DNA of 64,000 nt from Kordiimonas sp. SCSIO 12603 (GTDB taxonomy: Bacteria > Pseudomonadota > Alphaproteobacteria > Sphingomonadales > Kordiimonadaceae). Below the pieces are notes generated by a model. It made no database searches, was not told where the DNA came from, and saw nothing but the letters and a program-made list of their open reading frames with translations. Positions 25,090-34,961 of this stretch are shown here, one piece after another. The position numbers and the translations under genes were made by a program. How positions within the stretch are numbered: position 1 is the first letter of the stretch; each line of letters begins with the position of its first letter. Where the stretch lies: positions 2,083,520-2,147,519 of the forward strand of contig NZ_CP073748.1 of the NCBI RefSeq assembly GCF_024398035.1, given 5' to 3'.

Positions 25090-26262
25090 ATGCCGTTTCT
25101 GTTTCTAATCATATTTTCTGTAATGGCAGGGTTCGCTGTTCTCTTACCCACCATTGTATATCATTTGGAAAATCTTGGTGCGACAAGTGCTGAGGCGACG
25201 CAAATTCTTGCATGCTATAGTTTTGCACAGTTTTTTAGCGGTACACTTCTTGGGCGTCTATCAGACCGGATAGGTAGAAAGCCAGTTCTTGTTGTCGGGC
25301 TATTTGGTGCTTTTGCTGCTTATGGGTTTCTTCATCTATATGCTTTTGATCTGGTAAGCACGTTAGCAGGGCTCGTACTCGCGGGCTTTTCATCTGGTAT
25401 TGTGGCGGTAGTATTTGCTTCAGTCACTGATATGACACTTCCTGAAAACCGAGCAAAGGGTATGGGGGCAATGGGAGCAGGCATTGGTCTTGCTTTTACA
25501 TTGGGGCCTGCTATTGGCGCGTTCCTGGGGGCGGCAAATGCTACAGAAGCAACTATTCAAACACCGGTTCTTGCATCACTAGGGTTTGTGGTTTTGGGGC
25601 TTCTGAGCGCTATCAGATTGAAAATTGTTGTTCTCTCTACTGATAATCAGGAAGAAGAGATAGGTGGCTGGAAGTTGGTGGCAGCCAAGCCTGTTTTAAT
25701 GCAAATGGCATTTTTGATGTTTTTGTTTACTGCTACAACAGCACTTACAGAACCTATTATGCCACTGCTGCTTGATTACCGTTATGGATGGGGACCTAAA
25801 GAGCTTGGAACTGTCTTCGGGTATGTAGGGCTGATTATTATCCTCGTTCAGGGAGGTTTAGTGGGCCCGCTCGCGAGAAGGTACGGTGAACGAAACTTGG
25901 TGGTAACTGGTGTTTTATTGCAGTTCGTTGGGCTTATGATTTTGATCTACACGCCTGTATCATTCGGTATATTCGTGGGATTAGCCTTCACAAGTGTTGG
26001 TGGTGCGCTCTTCAATACTAATGTTCTGGCTATAGCATCCATGCAAGCACAGGAAAGCCGGCGGGGCGTAATTCTTGGGGCGTTTCAGTCAATGATGTCT
26101 GTTGGCCGTTCAACGGGTCCATTAGCTGCAGGACTTCTGTTTACAATGAACCCAGATATGCCAATGTTTGTTGGTTCTGCAGTTTCTGTTGTCGTTTTAA
26201 TGTGGCTTGTATCACTTTTATGGATTTCCCGTGAGCACTTGAAGTTGGCCTCCGATGATTGA
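25090..26262 (+). CDS. MFS transporter
   Basis: A 390-residue, 12-helix major facilitator. The conserved loop-2 motif is GRLSDRIGRKPVLV. Loop-5 GAGIGLAFTLGPAIGAFLG resembles the antiporter motif C of drug exporters of the TetA type. The N-terminus is short, with the first helix starting at residue 2. The stop overlaps the start of the epimerase gene by 8 bp, so the two are coupled. With that partner it may import or export a dipeptide or muropeptide-derived substrate rather than a drug; this is inference from linkage. Confidence 0.87.
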   Translation: MPFLFLIIFSVMAGFAVLLPTIVYHLENLGATSAEATQILACYSFAQFFSGTLLGRLSDRIGRKPVLVVGLFGAFAAYGFLHLYAFDLVSTLAGLVLAGFSSGIVAVVFASVTDMTLPENRAKGMGAMGAGIGLAFTLGPAIGAFLGAANATEATIQTPVLASLGFVVLGLLSAIRLKIVVLSTDNQEEEIGGWKLVAAKPVLMQMAFLMFLFTATTALTEPIMPLLLDYRYGWGPKELGTVFGYVGLIIILVQGGLVGPLARRYGERNLVVTGVLLQFVGLMILIYTPVSFGIFVGLAFTSVGGALFNTNVLAIASMQAQESRRGVILGAFQSMMSVGRSTGPLAAGLLFTMNPDMPMFVGSAVSVVVLMWLVSLLWISREHLKLASDD

Positions 26263-27238
26263 AGGAAGAGCGATCACCGAAAGTTGGGAACTAAAAGTTC
26301 CTTTTGTTATCTCTCGGTCAAGTCGAACTCATGCGACGGTTGTTTATCTCGAAATTACTAATGGTACATTTGTTGGTCGGTCCGAATGTCAGCCAAATAC
26401 ACGGTATGATGAAACACCTGATAGTGTGATTGATGAGTTAAATGCGCTGTTTCCTGCTACGCTTGAAAATCTAGTGGAAGCTATTGGTGGTTTGCACAGT
26501 ATAGCTGCTCGAAATGCACTTGATTGCGCGCTTCTGGATCTGGAAGCGAAAATGAAGGGCGTGAGCGTTTCCGAGCGACTTCTCTTACCTCCGGCTTCTT
26601 CCGTACAATCTGTTTATACCATATCGGTTGGAACACCCGATGATATGGCGGTTCAGGCTAGAAAATTGTTTGGTGAGGGTATTCGGTACGTCAAGCTGAA
26701 ACTGGCAGGTGATGGTGACGGTGAACGGGTTAAGGCTGTGAGGGCCGCTGTACCTGAGTTGAGCATTATTGTGGATGCGAATGAAGCTTGGGATGAACCG
26801 CTATACCGACGTTACATGCCTGTAATGGCTGCGTGCGGTGTAGAGCTGGTGGAGCAACCTTTTCCTGCTGACGCCGACCAGATACTATCAGAACTTCCCA
26901 GAGATGTTCCTGTATGTGCTGATGAAAGTTGCCATGTTGCAGCCGATGTTGCGCGACTTAAAAATCGCTATGATGCTGTGAATATCAAGCTTGATAAGGC
27001 CGGAGGGCTGAGGGAAGGGCGCAGTTTGATGCATGCCGCCCGCGCTGAAGATATGAAAATAATGGTTGGCTGTATGCTTGGTACCAGCCTTGCTATGGCT
27101 CCCGCCTACTATCTGGCGTCACAGGCTGATTATGTTGATCTAGATGGACCAGCGCTTCTGAAAAAAGACCGCAAAAGCGGTCTTAAAATTTCTGACGATG
27201 TAAAAATCTATTGTCCGGATGTAAAGCTCTGGGGTTAG
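26255..27238 (+). CDS. Dipeptide epimerase, enolase superfamily (L-Ala-D/L-Glu epimerase-like)
   Basis: A 327-residue enzyme of the muconate-lactonizing subgroup of the enolase superfamily. A capping domain (1-115) precedes the barrel. The base K-x-K is VKLKLAG. Metal ligands are in IIVDANEAW (Asp), LVEQPFP (Glu) and CADESCH (Asp), and the second base is in NIKLDKAGG. The C-terminal GCMLGTSLAMAPAYYLA is typical of L-Ala-D/L-Glu epimerases, which act in murein tripeptide recycling. Other dipeptide specificities occur in the family and cannot be excluded. Translationally coupled to the MFS gene. Confidence 0.86.
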   Translation: MIEGRAITESWELKVPFVISRSSRTHATVVYLEITNGTFVGRSECQPNTRYDETPDSVIDELNALFPATLENLVEAIGGLHSIAARNALDCALLDLEAKMKGVSVSERLLLPPASSVQSVYTISVGTPDDMAVQARKLFGEGIRYVKLKLAGDGDGERVKAVRAAVPELSIIVDANEAWDEPLYRRYMPVMAACGVELVEQPFPADADQILSELPRDVPVCADESCHVAADVARLKNRYDAVNIKLDKAGGLREGRSLMHAARAEDMKIMVGCMLGTSLAMAPAYYLASQADYVDLDGPALLKKDRKSGLKISDDVKIYCPDVKLWG

Positions 27239-27514
27239 TTAAATCCCATCAGGGCCTGTAGCTGGCGTGTCATCGGTAAACGCGTTTAGGCCAATAATAG
27301 TATATGTATCTTTTACACCAGCCACTGTTTGTACGGTATTTGCAATAAAACGGCCGATCTCCTGATCGCTTCCTAATTGAAACTGCGCAAGAAGGTCGTA
27401 GTTTCCTGATGTAGAATATACGCTCCGGACCTCAGGGATGTCATCAGCAATAGTAGCAGCAACATTATATGTTTTGCCCAGTTCGCACTTAATCATCACA
27501 AATACTGTTTTCAT
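27239..27514 (-). CDS. Stand-alone Lrp/AsnC ligand-binding (RAM) domain protein
   Basis: A 91-residue protein matching only the C-terminal alpha/beta sandwich of Lrp/AsnC regulators (VFVMIKCELGKTYNVAATI, then EVRSVYSTSGNYDLLAQFQL). There is no helix-turn-helix. Such single-domain proteins oligomerise and bind amino acids; they may modulate true Lrp proteins. The stop abuts the stop of the convergent epimerase gene. Confidence 0.85.
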   Translation of the reverse strand: MKTVFVMIKCELGKTYNVAATIADDIPEVRSVYSTSGNYDLLAQFQLGSDQEIGRFIANTVQTVAGVKDTYTIIGLNAFTDDTPATGPDGI

Positions 27515-27938
27515 TTTCGAATCCCAATGTTTGATTTTCTATCTTCTAACCAATTGAACGGCAGTTGTGAAGGATTTGAATGTGCTTCGTAACATTTTGA
27601 TAGGTAACTATTAATGTCTGATGCATAGGTGAAATTAGAAGTTTAAAATTAACTTATATCGAGTAGGTGGTCACAATATGATTACTCATTGTGTTTGCTA
27701 CGTAATTAGATGTTGACGTTCCCTTCCTGTTAAATATGGTTAATCCACCTAAGTGTGTGTTTGCTGCTTTGGTATGAACTTATTTTTTGCTTACTTATTG
27801 TAAGTAAACGGTTTTATTTTTGAATTTTAATAAAATTTTTTCGAAATCGTCAGTCATTGTTAAAACTCGGTTAACGATTAGAGCATATTTTCAACGTAGG
27901 TGTGGAATTCACAATATGCGTGAAAAACGGAAGTTATT
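27515..27938. other. Long leader region in front of the chemotaxis operon
   Basis: A 424-bp non-coding region, AT-rich. Apart from the CtrA-type site at 27860-27875 there is a small dyad CTTAC-N5-GTAAG (27790-27804). It also carries the leftward promoter of the Lrp-like gene. No sigma-28 (TAAAG-N-GCCGATAA) or sigma-54 element is evident. Confidence 0.4.
27860..27875 (+). promoter_or_regulatory. CtrA-type binding site upstream of the chemotaxis operon
   Basis: TTAA (27860-27863), seven bases, TTAAC (27871-27875): an exact match to the alphaproteobacterial CtrA consensus TTAA-N7-TTAAC. It is 63 bp before the first start codon. A possible -10 CATATT (27884-27889) lies 18 bp after TTAAAA (27860-27865), so the site would cover the -35, as in CtrA-activated promoters. 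CtrA control of motility and chemotaxis is well known in this class. Confidence 0.6.
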
Positions 27939-28244
27939 ATGACGAATAGTCAGGATACCTCTGCGCGAGAGGTAAAGCTACCAAGGGAATTAGATCTGTT
28001 GGCTGCTGAATCTCTCAAGGAAACATTGCTTGCTGAACTGGATGAAGGTGAGGGCCTTCTTCTGGATGCATCTGATGTTGAACGGGTATCTACCCCTTGT
28101 ATCGAAGTGCTTGTCTCCGCGCAAAAAACATGTGTGGCAACAAGCCAAAGTTTCCAAATTTCTAATTCATCTCAAGTGCTGGTTGATGCGTTTAGTGCGC
28201 TTGGTCTGGATGAACAGTTTAAAGGTTGGAGAACAATCCAATGA
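27939..28244 (+). CDS. STAS-domain protein, first gene of the chemotaxis operon
   Basis: A 101-residue single STAS domain, the fold of anti-sigma-factor antagonists. At the usual phosphorylation loop (consensus DSSG) it reads ERVSTPCIEVL. The canonical Asp-Ser is therefore replaced by Ser-Thr-Pro, so phospho-control may be altered or lost. Its stop overlaps the cheY start (ATGA). STAS proteins are sometimes found at the head of che operons of alphaproteobacteria; their partner is seldom known. Compare the canonical STAS at 38795. Confidence 0.85.
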   Translation: MTNSQDTSAREVKLPRELDLLAAESLKETLLAELDEGEGLLLDASDVERVSTPCIEVLVSAQKTCVATSQSFQISNSSQVLVDAFSALGLDEQFKGWRTIQ

Positions 28245-28606
28245 GCAAAAAAATTCTGGCAGTAGATGATAGTAAGACCATGCGTGACATGGTTTCATTT
28301 ACACTGAAAGGCGCGGGGCATGATGTGCTTCTGGCTGATGATGGTGTGAATGCTCTATCTGCTTTGACCGGTGAAACTGTTGATCTCATTATTACTGATA
28401 TCAACATGCCGAATATGAACGGAATTGAATTGGTGGAAAAGCTTCGCGCAGATCCCCGTTTCCGTGCAACGCCTATTCTTATTCTAACAACAGAATCTGA
28501 CGATGGTTTGAAGCAGCGTGGCCGTGCTGCTGGCGCTACCGGTTGGATCGTGAAGCCTTTTGTACCTGAAAAGCTTTTGAAGGTTGTTGATAAGGTTTGT
28601 GCTTAA
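28241..28606 (+). CDS. cheY: Chemotaxis response regulator CheY
   Basis: A 121-residue single receiver domain: acidic pair in ILAVDDSKTMRDM, phospho-Asp in DLIITDINMPNMNG, switch Thr in ILILTTES, and conserved Lys in GWIVKPF. No output domain, so it acts by binding the flagellar switch or as a phosphate sink. Start chosen at 28241, overlapping the STAS stop by 4 bp. Confidence 0.95.
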   Translation: MSKKILAVDDSKTMRDMVSFTLKGAGHDVLLADDGVNALSALTGETVDLIITDINMPNMNGIELVEKLRADPRFRATPILILTTESDDGLKQRGRAAGATGWIVKPFVPEKLLKVVDKVCA

Positions 28607-28662
28607 GTTTTAACTCGTTTTAGTGCTGAGTTTCCCTGAATTTATTAATATGTAGGTGCTAG

Positions 28663-30957
28663 ATGCTTCCTGCCATGACAGATGACCCATTTGCTCAGTT
28701 TAAGCTGACATTCTTCGAAGAATGTACAGAGCTGCTGACAGATATGGAGCAAAATCTGGGGCTTGTTGAAAGCGGCAGTTTTGACAATGAAACCCTGCAT
28801 GCGATTTTCCGTGCTGTTCATTCCATTAAAGCTGGTGCGGATGCATTTTCCTTTAAACGCATGGTTGCTTTTACGCACAGGTTTGAGTTTTTGCTTGATT
28901 TGCTGCGGGAAGAAAAGCTGGCGGTAGATGAGCCACTTGTTGATACACTTTTTAAAAGCTTTGACGTTCTTTCTGATCTTGTAAGTTTTGCGCAAAACGG
29001 GGAAGAACCTGATGCGGAATATGGGCAGGATGCGCTTGCGGCAATTGAGGGTTACCTAAGCGGTGATGTTGGAAGCCAACCAGCGGCGGAAGCAACAACA
29101 GATAAACCTGTTGTCGAAGAAAAAACGGATCAGGCTGTCGTCGAAACAGCGGATGTTCAATCGAAAGAAGAGGGCATCAACCACTTCCGTATTGAATTTA
29201 CACCTAAAGAAGCGATGTATCGGCACGCTAATGAGCCACTGCTTATTATTCGTGAGCTTATGGAACTTGGCGAAATTACGACCACAATCGATACAGAACG
29301 CCTTCCAGAGCTTGCCAAGCTCGAACCTGAAGATGCTTATTTCAGTTGGGTGTTTGAGCTAAAGACCCGCTATGGCCGAGATGATGTCGATGAAGTATTT
29401 GAGTTCGTGATTGATGACTGTGATCTTACTATCGTTACCCTTGGTGATGATAATGAGGTTGTAAGCGTTGATGTAAGTCCGGGACATGATAGTGACGACG
29501 ATGATGATTTTGGTTTCTTTGTTGATGATGAGGCCCTGAAATCCGGCGTTGTGGATGCTAATCCGAAGCCTGTTGAAGAAGCTGTAGCCGAAACCAAGCC
29601 TGCTGAAGTTAAAGCTCCTGCTGCCGCGGCCCCAGCCGCAACAACACCTGCTGCGCCGACTGGCCCCGCAGCAAAAGCCGCTATGCCTAAGAGTGCTTCT
29701 ATTCGTGTTGATGTGGATAGGGTCGACCGGCTTGTAAACATGGTTGGTGAGCTCGTGATCACGCAGTCTATGCTTGCGCAGGAAGTCAATAATAGTGCGA
29801 TGGACCAAAGCAGCAATGTAACGAACGGTATGGAAGAGCTTTCCATGCATATCCGTGAGTTGCAGGAAAATGTAATGTCTATTCGTATGCAGCCTGTAAA
29901 ATCAGTGTTTGCACGCATGCCCAGAATTGTTCGGGATGTTTCTAAGAAAGTTGGCAAGAAGGTCAAACTCATTACAGAAGGTGAAACAACGGAAGTTGAT
30001 AAAACTGTAATTGAGGAATTGGCTGACCCGCTTACACATATGATCCGTAACTCGCTTGATCACGGCCTTGAGACACCAGAAGAACGGCTTGCGGCAGGTA
30101 AGGGTGAAGAAGGTACAATTCGCCTCTCTGCTGAGCATCGTGGCGGCAGAATTGTGATTGAAATCACAGATGATGGCCGCGGTATTAACCGTGAAAAGGT
30201 TCTTTCGCTCGCCAAGGAAAAAGGCATCGTCGCTGAGGATGCTTCTTTGAGTGACGAAGAAATAGATAACCTTATCTTTGCTCCAGGCTTTTCCACAGCA
30301 GATGAGGTTACTGACCTTTCTGGCCGCGGTGTAGGTATGGATGTGGTGCGCAGAAATATTCAAGCACTGGGTGGCCGGGTTTCTGTGACCTCTACACCAG
30401 GCGTTGGAGCGCGTTTTCAGCTAACTCTTCCACTTACGCTGGCTGTACTTGATGGCATGATCGTCGGTGCATCAGATGAAAAATATGTAATTCCAATCAA
30501 CAATATTATTGAAACTGTACGTCCGCCTTCAAGCGACGTGGAAACACTCATTGATGGTAACAAGGTTATCCGCATTCGTGGTGAATATATCCGTGTAGTT
30601 TCAGTGGCGCGTATGTTTGGCGATTTGAACGCGTCAAACGATCCATCCAAGGGATTGGTTGTGCTTGTAGAAGCAGATGGCGGTAAAGTGATTGGCCTTC
30701 ACGTTGATATGCTAGCAGGTCAGCAACAGGTGGTGATTAAATCCCTTGAAACTAATTACCGGGCCGTCAAAGGCATTGCTTCGGCAACAATCCTTGGTGA
30801 CGGCAGTGTATGCCTCATTCTTGATATTGATGCGCTCGCCCGTATGGAAGTACCAAAAATAAAGAAACCAGAGCTGATGGCAGACAGCTTCGTTCCTAAA
30901 CAGACCGAACAAACAGAGATGCCATCCGCTGAACATTTAGAAGCAGTCACTGCTTAA
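28663..30957 (+). CDS. cheA: Chemotaxis histidine kinase CheA
   Basis: A 764-residue kinase. P1 (HPt) is at the N-terminus with the phospho-His in RAVHSIKAGADAFSF (His 53). A P2-like region spans about 165-270, then an acidic and Ala/Pro-rich linker to about 345. The P3 dimerisation helix pair spans about 345-410. P4 ATPase has DPLTHMIRNSLDHGLE (N box), ITDDGRGIN (G1) and SGRGVGMDVV (G2). P5 is the CheW-like domain (about 600-740). An alternative ATG at 28675 would remove four residues. It is in the same orientation as cheW and the MCP genes. Confidence 0.96.
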   Translation: MLPAMTDDPFAQFKLTFFEECTELLTDMEQNLGLVESGSFDNETLHAIFRAVHSIKAGADAFSFKRMVAFTHRFEFLLDLLREEKLAVDEPLVDTLFKSFDVLSDLVSFAQNGEEPDAEYGQDALAAIEGYLSGDVGSQPAAEATTDKPVVEEKTDQAVVETADVQSKEEGINHFRIEFTPKEAMYRHANEPLLIIRELMELGEITTTIDTERLPELAKLEPEDAYFSWVFELKTRYGRDDVDEVFEFVIDDCDLTIVTLGDDNEVVSVDVSPGHDSDDDDDFGFFVDDEALKSGVVDANPKPVEEAVAETKPAEVKAPAAAAPAATTPAAPTGPAAKAAMPKSASIRVDVDRVDRLVNMVGELVITQSMLAQEVNNSAMDQSSNVTNGMEELSMHIRELQENVMSIRMQPVKSVFARMPRIVRDVSKKVGKKVKLITEGETTEVDKTVIEELADPLTHMIRNSLDHGLETPEERLAAGKGEEGTIRLSAEHRGGRIVIEITDDGRGINREKVLSLAKEKGIVAEDASLSDEEIDNLIFAPGFSTADEVTDLSGRGVGMDVVRRNIQALGGRVSVTSTPGVGARFQLTLPLTLAVLDGMIVGASDEKYVIPINNIIETVRPPSSDVETLIDGNKVIRIRGEYIRVVSVARMFGDLNASNDPSKGLVVLVEADGGKVIGLHVDMLAGQQQVVIKSLETNYRAVKGIASATILGDGSVCLILDIDALARMEVPKIKKPELMADSFVPKQTEQTEMPSAEHLEAVTA

Positions 30958-30975
30958 AAGCAAAAGGAAGTCGAC

Positions 30976-31536
30976 ATGACAGATGATGTTGCTGAAGGAC
31001 AGCAGGTACCGGCGGGTTTTGATCCCCGGCTGCTTGGTAAGGCACAGTCAGATGTGGATGAGCAAGATGTTCAGCGTGGAAAGCTCGTTCAATATGTTTC
31101 GTTCAAGGTAGACGATAGCGAATACGGCATTGATATTATGGCGGTTCGTGAAATTCAGGGGTGGGTAACTGTAACTACTCTTCCTAACACTCCTGAGTAT
31201 GTACGCGGGGTTCTTAACTTGCGTGGTACAATTGTTCCGATTTTTGATTTGAGATGCCGTTTCGGTAACGGCCTCACAGACGCTACTCCCCTTCATGTTG
31301 TGATTATTGTAGCTGTTGGAGAACGCATCATGGGCCTGCTCGTAGATGCTGTATCTGACATCTTAACCATCGGTACTGAAGAAATTCTTCCTGTCCCTGA
31401 GATTGAGGCACGCTCTGATCAGCGTTTCCTTAATGGGTTGATTACAGTTCAGGACCGTATGGTGGCGCTTCTTCAAATTGAGAAGCTTTTTGATATTGAC
31501 GAGCTGGTTGCTCGCGTGGGTGCTGCTGCTGAATAG
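30976..31536 (+). CDS. cheW: Chemotaxis coupling protein CheW
   Basis: A 186-residue CheW with an extra acidic N-terminus of about 35 residues before the SH3-like fold. Visible are YVSFKVDDSEYGIDIMAVREIQGW, the conserved YVRGVLNLRGTIVPIFDLRCRFG (receptor and CheA-P5 interface), and GLLVDAVSDIL. It links receptors to CheA. The Shine-Dalgarno AAAGGAAG precedes the ATG. Confidence 0.95.
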   Translation: MTDDVAEGQQVPAGFDPRLLGKAQSDVDEQDVQRGKLVQYVSFKVDDSEYGIDIMAVREIQGWVTVTTLPNTPEYVRGVLNLRGTIVPIFDLRCRFGNGLTDATPLHVVIIVAVGERIMGLLVDAVSDILTIGTEEILPVPEIEARSDQRFLNGLITVQDRMVALLQIEKLFDIDELVARVGAAAE

Positions 31537-31585
31537 CAGACCACGTGGAATAGACTTTAGATTTGTAAGCCCTTAGGAGGCAAAA

Positions 31586-34500
31586 ATGGCGGATATTAGT
31601 GTTTCAAATGTGGGCGAACAGGAAACTGGCAGTTTCCTAAGTTCTGCTTCAGCGAGAGCATGGTTGATTATGATCGTGGCTTTTGTTGTGATTGCGGTAG
31701 CATTTACAACGTTCAATGAGCAACTTGGTACGTTCGGTACGCTGGCAGTTATTGCTGGTGTTATTGGTACGGCGGCCTTTTTTGTAGGCGCTAGTGGTAC
31801 TGGTTCATCTGGTGGCAACGCTTTACACCTTCGAGATATGGAAGGGCAGGTTAATGCGATTAAAAAATCGCAGGCTGTTATCGAATTTAACATGGACGGT
31901 ACGATCATTACCGCCAATGAAAACTTCCTGAATGCCATGGGGTATAGCCTCTTTGAAGTTCAAGGTAAGCATCACAGCATGTTTGCAGAGCCAGCTTATG
32001 CGGCAAGTGCTGAATATCGGGCATTTTGGGAAAAGCTAGGTCGTGGTGAATTTGAAGCTGGTGAGTTTAAGCGCCTTGGTAAAGGCGGTCGTGAAGTTTG
32101 GATCCAGGCGTCTTACAACCCGATTTTTGATGAAGAAGGGCGACCGTTCAAGGTTGTGAAATATGCGTCTGATGTAACTGATCAGAAAAAACAGTCTGCT
32201 GACTTCGAAGGTCAGATTGATGCTATCGGCAAATCTCAGGCCGTTATCGAATTCAACATGGATGGAACGATCATTACCGCCAATGATAACTTCCTTCAAA
32301 CCATGGGCTATGCGCTTCACGAAATTCAGGGCCAACACCACCGAATGTTTGCCGACCCAATTCTGGCAGCAAGCCCAGAATATGCGGCTTTTTGGGAAGC
32401 TTTGAACCGAGGTGAATTTGCATCTGGTGAATATAAGCGCCTTGGTAAAGGTGCTAAAGAAGTATGGATTAACGCTTCCTATAACCCGATTATGGATTTG
32501 AATGGTAATCCGTTCAAGGTTGTGAAATATGCATCAGATATCACGGCACAAAAGCTTCAGGCTGCGAAGGATGCATTTAATGCCCGTATTAAGGTGGCAC
32601 TGGATAGCGCAACAACGAATGTGATGCTTGCCGATACTAACTTCAACATCTTCTACATGAATGAAAGCATGGTAGCGATGATGAAGAATGCGGAAGCTGA
32701 TATCCGTACTGAGTTGACGAATTTCGATGCTGATAGCCTGATCGGAACCAATATTGATGTGTTCCATAAAGACCCAAGCCATCAGCGTGGTATGGTAGGT
32801 AAGCTTACTGATACCTATGCTACTCAGATTACTGTTGGTGGTCGTACGTTTGATTTGATTGCAAACCCTGTGTTTGATGAAGGTCACAACCGTATTGGTA
32901 CCTCAGTTGAGTGGGCGGATATTACTGAAAAACTAGCGCAAGAACGTGCTGCTGAGGCTCTTGCGCAGGAAAATAGCCGCATTAAAACAGCACTTGATGG
33001 TGCTAAAACCAACGTGATGCTGGCAGATAATGATTTCAACATCATTTATATGAATACCAGTATGAAGGCGATGATGAAGAACGCAGAGGCCGACCTGAAA
33101 AAGGATCTGCCGAACTTCAACGCCGATGCCCTTATTGGTTCTAACATTGATGGCTTCCATAAAGACCCGAGCCACCAGCGCAGTCTGGTTGGTAAACTAG
33201 ACCAAACCTATGAAACGCAGATTAAAGTTGGTGGCCGCACGTTTGATTTGATTGCTAACCCTGTAATGGGCGAAGACGATAACCGTATTGGTACATCTGT
33301 TGAATGGGCGGATATCACCGAACGATTGGCGCGTGAGTTACTTGAAAAGAAAGAAGCAGCTCAAAACGCACAAATTAAGCAAGCACTTGATAAAGTAACT
33401 GCAAACGTAATGGTGGCCGATGCTGAGATGGGCATCTCTTATATGAATGAGAGTATGCAATCGATGTTTAAGGCGGCGGAAACTGATATTCGTCAGGTTC
33501 TACCAAGCTTTGACGCATCAAACCTTATCGGGCAGAACCCTGATATCTTCCACCAAAATCCTGCACACCAACGTGGTTTGATTACAAACCTAGCTGCAAC
33601 GCACAGCACTGAAATCAGTGTTGGTAGCCGGAAATTTACGCTTATTGCGAACCCTGTTCATAATGCTGAAGGCGAACGTCTTGGTACAGTTGTGGAGTGG
33701 GGTGATGTTACAGCTGAACGTAATGTTGAAAGCGAAATTAACGCAGTGGTAGATGCTGCCGTTGCAGGTGATCTCTCGCAGCGCGTTGACCTGAACGGTA
33801 AAGATGGTTTCCTTCTGAACGTATCGAAAGGTATCAACGAATTTGCTGAAACATGTGCACAAGGCCTCGGTGATGTTGCCCATATGCTTGAAGCAATGGC
33901 GATGGGTGATCTAACCAAACGTATTACCAATGAATATCATGGTACATTTGACGAGTTGAAACGCAATTCTAATGAAGCTGCTGAGAAGCTTTCTGAGGCA
34001 TTATCACAGATTTCTATCGGTGCAGATGAAGTTAGTAATGCATCAACAGAAATCGCATCTGGAAGTGCTGATCTATCCCAGCGTACCGAACAACAAGCTT
34101 CTTCACTCGAAGAAACAGCGGCTTCTATGGAAGAAATGGAAGGTGCGGTTAAAACCAACGCAGACAATGCCAAAGAAGCTAACTCCCGTGGTCTTGCGGC
34201 CCGGGGTGTGGCTGAAAATGGCGGCGCTGTGGTTGATAAAGCCGTATCAGCGATGTCTCGCATTGAAGAATCTTCGCAGAAGATTTCTGATATTATCGGT
34301 GTGATTGATGAGATTGCCTTCCAGACTAACCTGCTTGCATTGAACGCTGCTGTTGAGGCTGCGAGAGCAGGGGATGCTGGTAAAGGCTTTGCTGTGGTGG
34401 CTTCTGAGGTTCGGGCTCTGGCTCAACGTTCTTCTGAGGCTGCGAAGGATATTAAGTCACTCATCGTGGATAGTAACACTCAAGTTAAGGACGGTGTGGA

Positions 34501-34897
34501 GCTGGTAAACGAGGCTGGTACACAGCTTCGCGAAATTGTGGACTCCATTAAAACGGTAACTGAACTTGTTTCAGAGATTGCTTCTGCGAATCAGGAACAA
34601 GCCACAGGTATTGCGGAAATCAACCGTGCCGTTGCTGAAATGGACGAAATGACCCAGCAAAACTCTGCTCTGGTAGAGGAAACAGCTGCTTCTGGTCGTT
34701 CACTAGAAGAACAAGCAGAGCTCATGCGTGAGCGTGTTTCTTTCTTCAGAATTGAGGGTATTGAGCAGCCGAAGATTGTTTCTCCGGTTTCAAGACCAGC
34801 CCCAAGCCAGCCGGCACCAGTGAGGGCCGCTCCGGCACCTAAGCCAACACCTGCGGCAGCTGCGCTGGATGATGACGATGATTGGGCTGAATTCTAA
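31586..34897 (+). CDS. Methyl-accepting chemotaxis protein with five PAS units
   Basis: A 1103-residue receptor. Two close membrane helices (about 25-42 and 50-69) leave no periplasmic sensor domain. Two BdlA-like PAS domains follow (about 87-205 and 209-325, repeated every 122 residues), then three copies of a second PAS type (starting 334, 465 and 596, repeated every 131 residues, each with NVM-A-D and NPVH/F/M). A HAMP-like segment spans about 715-830. The MCP signalling hairpin is near 905-960 ([21 protein letters not shown]). The tail is Pro/Ala-rich and ends DDDDDWAEF, close in style to the NWETF peptide that tethers CheR. It probably senses an internal signal such as redox state or oxygen through PAS-bound FAD or haem; which one is not shown. 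Confidence 0.93.
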   Translation: MADISVSNVGEQETGSFLSSASARAWLIMIVAFVVIAVAFTTFNEQLGTFGTLAVIAGVIGTAAFFVGASGTGSSGGNALHLRDMEGQVNAIKKSQAVIEFNMDGTIITANENFLNAMGYSLFEVQGKHHSMFAEPAYAASAEYRAFWEKLGRGEFEAGEFKRLGKGGREVWIQASYNPIFDEEGRPFKVVKYASDVTDQKKQSADFEGQIDAIGKSQAVIEFNMDGTIITANDNFLQTMGYALHEIQGQHHRMFADPILAASPEYAAFWEALNRGEFASGEYKRLGKGAKEVWINASYNPIMDLNGNPFKVVKYASDITAQKLQAAKDAFNARIKVALDSATTNVMLADTNFNIFYMNESMVAMMKNAEADIRTELTNFDADSLIGTNIDVFHKDPSHQRGMVGKLTDTYATQITVGGRTFDLIANPVFDEGHNRIGTSVEWADITEKLAQERAAEALAQENSRIKTALDGAKTNVMLADNDFNIIYMNTSMKAMMKNAEADLKKDLPNFNADALIGSNIDGFHKDPSHQRSLVGKLDQTYETQIKVGGRTFDLIANPVMGEDDNRIGTSVEWADITERLARELLEKKEAAQNAQIKQALDKVTANVMVADAEMGISYMNESMQSMFKAAETDIRQVLPSFDASNLIGQNPDIFHQNPAHQRGLITNLAATHSTEISVGSRKFTLIANPVHNAEGERLGTVVEWGDVTAERNVESEINAVVDAAVAGDLSQRVDLNGKDGFLLNVSKGINEFAETCAQGLGDVAHMLEAMAMGDLTKRITNEYHGTFDELKRNSNEAAEKLSEALSQISIGADEVSNASTEIASGSADLSQRTEQQASSLEETAASMEEMEGAVKTNADNAKEANSRGLAARGVAENGGAVVDKAVSAMSRIEESSQKISDIIGVIDEIAFQTNLLALNAAVEAARAGDAGKGFAVVASEVRALAQRSSEAAKDIKSLIVDSNTQVKDGVELVNEAGTQLREIVDSIKTVTELVSEIASANQEQATGIAEINRAVAEMDEMTQQNSALVEETAASGRSLEEQAELMRERVSFFRIEGIEQPKIVSPVSRPAPSQPAPVRAAPAPKPTPAAAALDDDDDWAEF
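31844..33715 (+). repeat. Internal tandem PAS repeats within the MCP gene
   Basis: Two units with a 366-bp period (31844 and 32210) are followed by three units with an exact 393-bp period (32585, 32978, 33371). Copies share long identical protein stretches, for example [11 protein letters not shown] in the first pair and [12 protein letters not shown] in the first two of the second set; the third of that set is more diverged. Confidence 0.9.
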
Positions 34898-34923
34898 GAA
34901 CTGTCTGATTTAGATTGAAGAAG

Positions 34924-34941
34924 AGCGGGGTACGCCCCGCT
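34924..34941 (+). other. Hairpin between MCP and cheR genes
   Basis: AGCGGGG, loop TACG, CCCCGCT. Seven GC-rich pairs lie 27 bases after the MCP stop and are not followed by a T tract. It may cause partial termination or set mRNA stability, separating the large receptor gene from cheR. Confidence 0.55.
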
Positions 34942-34961
34942 TGCTTATTTTGATGGGGTAG

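Noticed and set aside
29370-29972. Long antisense reading frame (200 residues) inside cheA
   Set aside because: It is opposite the Ala/Pro-rich linker and conserved kinase code, has low-complexity Ser/Ala content and no start signal. It is a shadow of cheA codon use.
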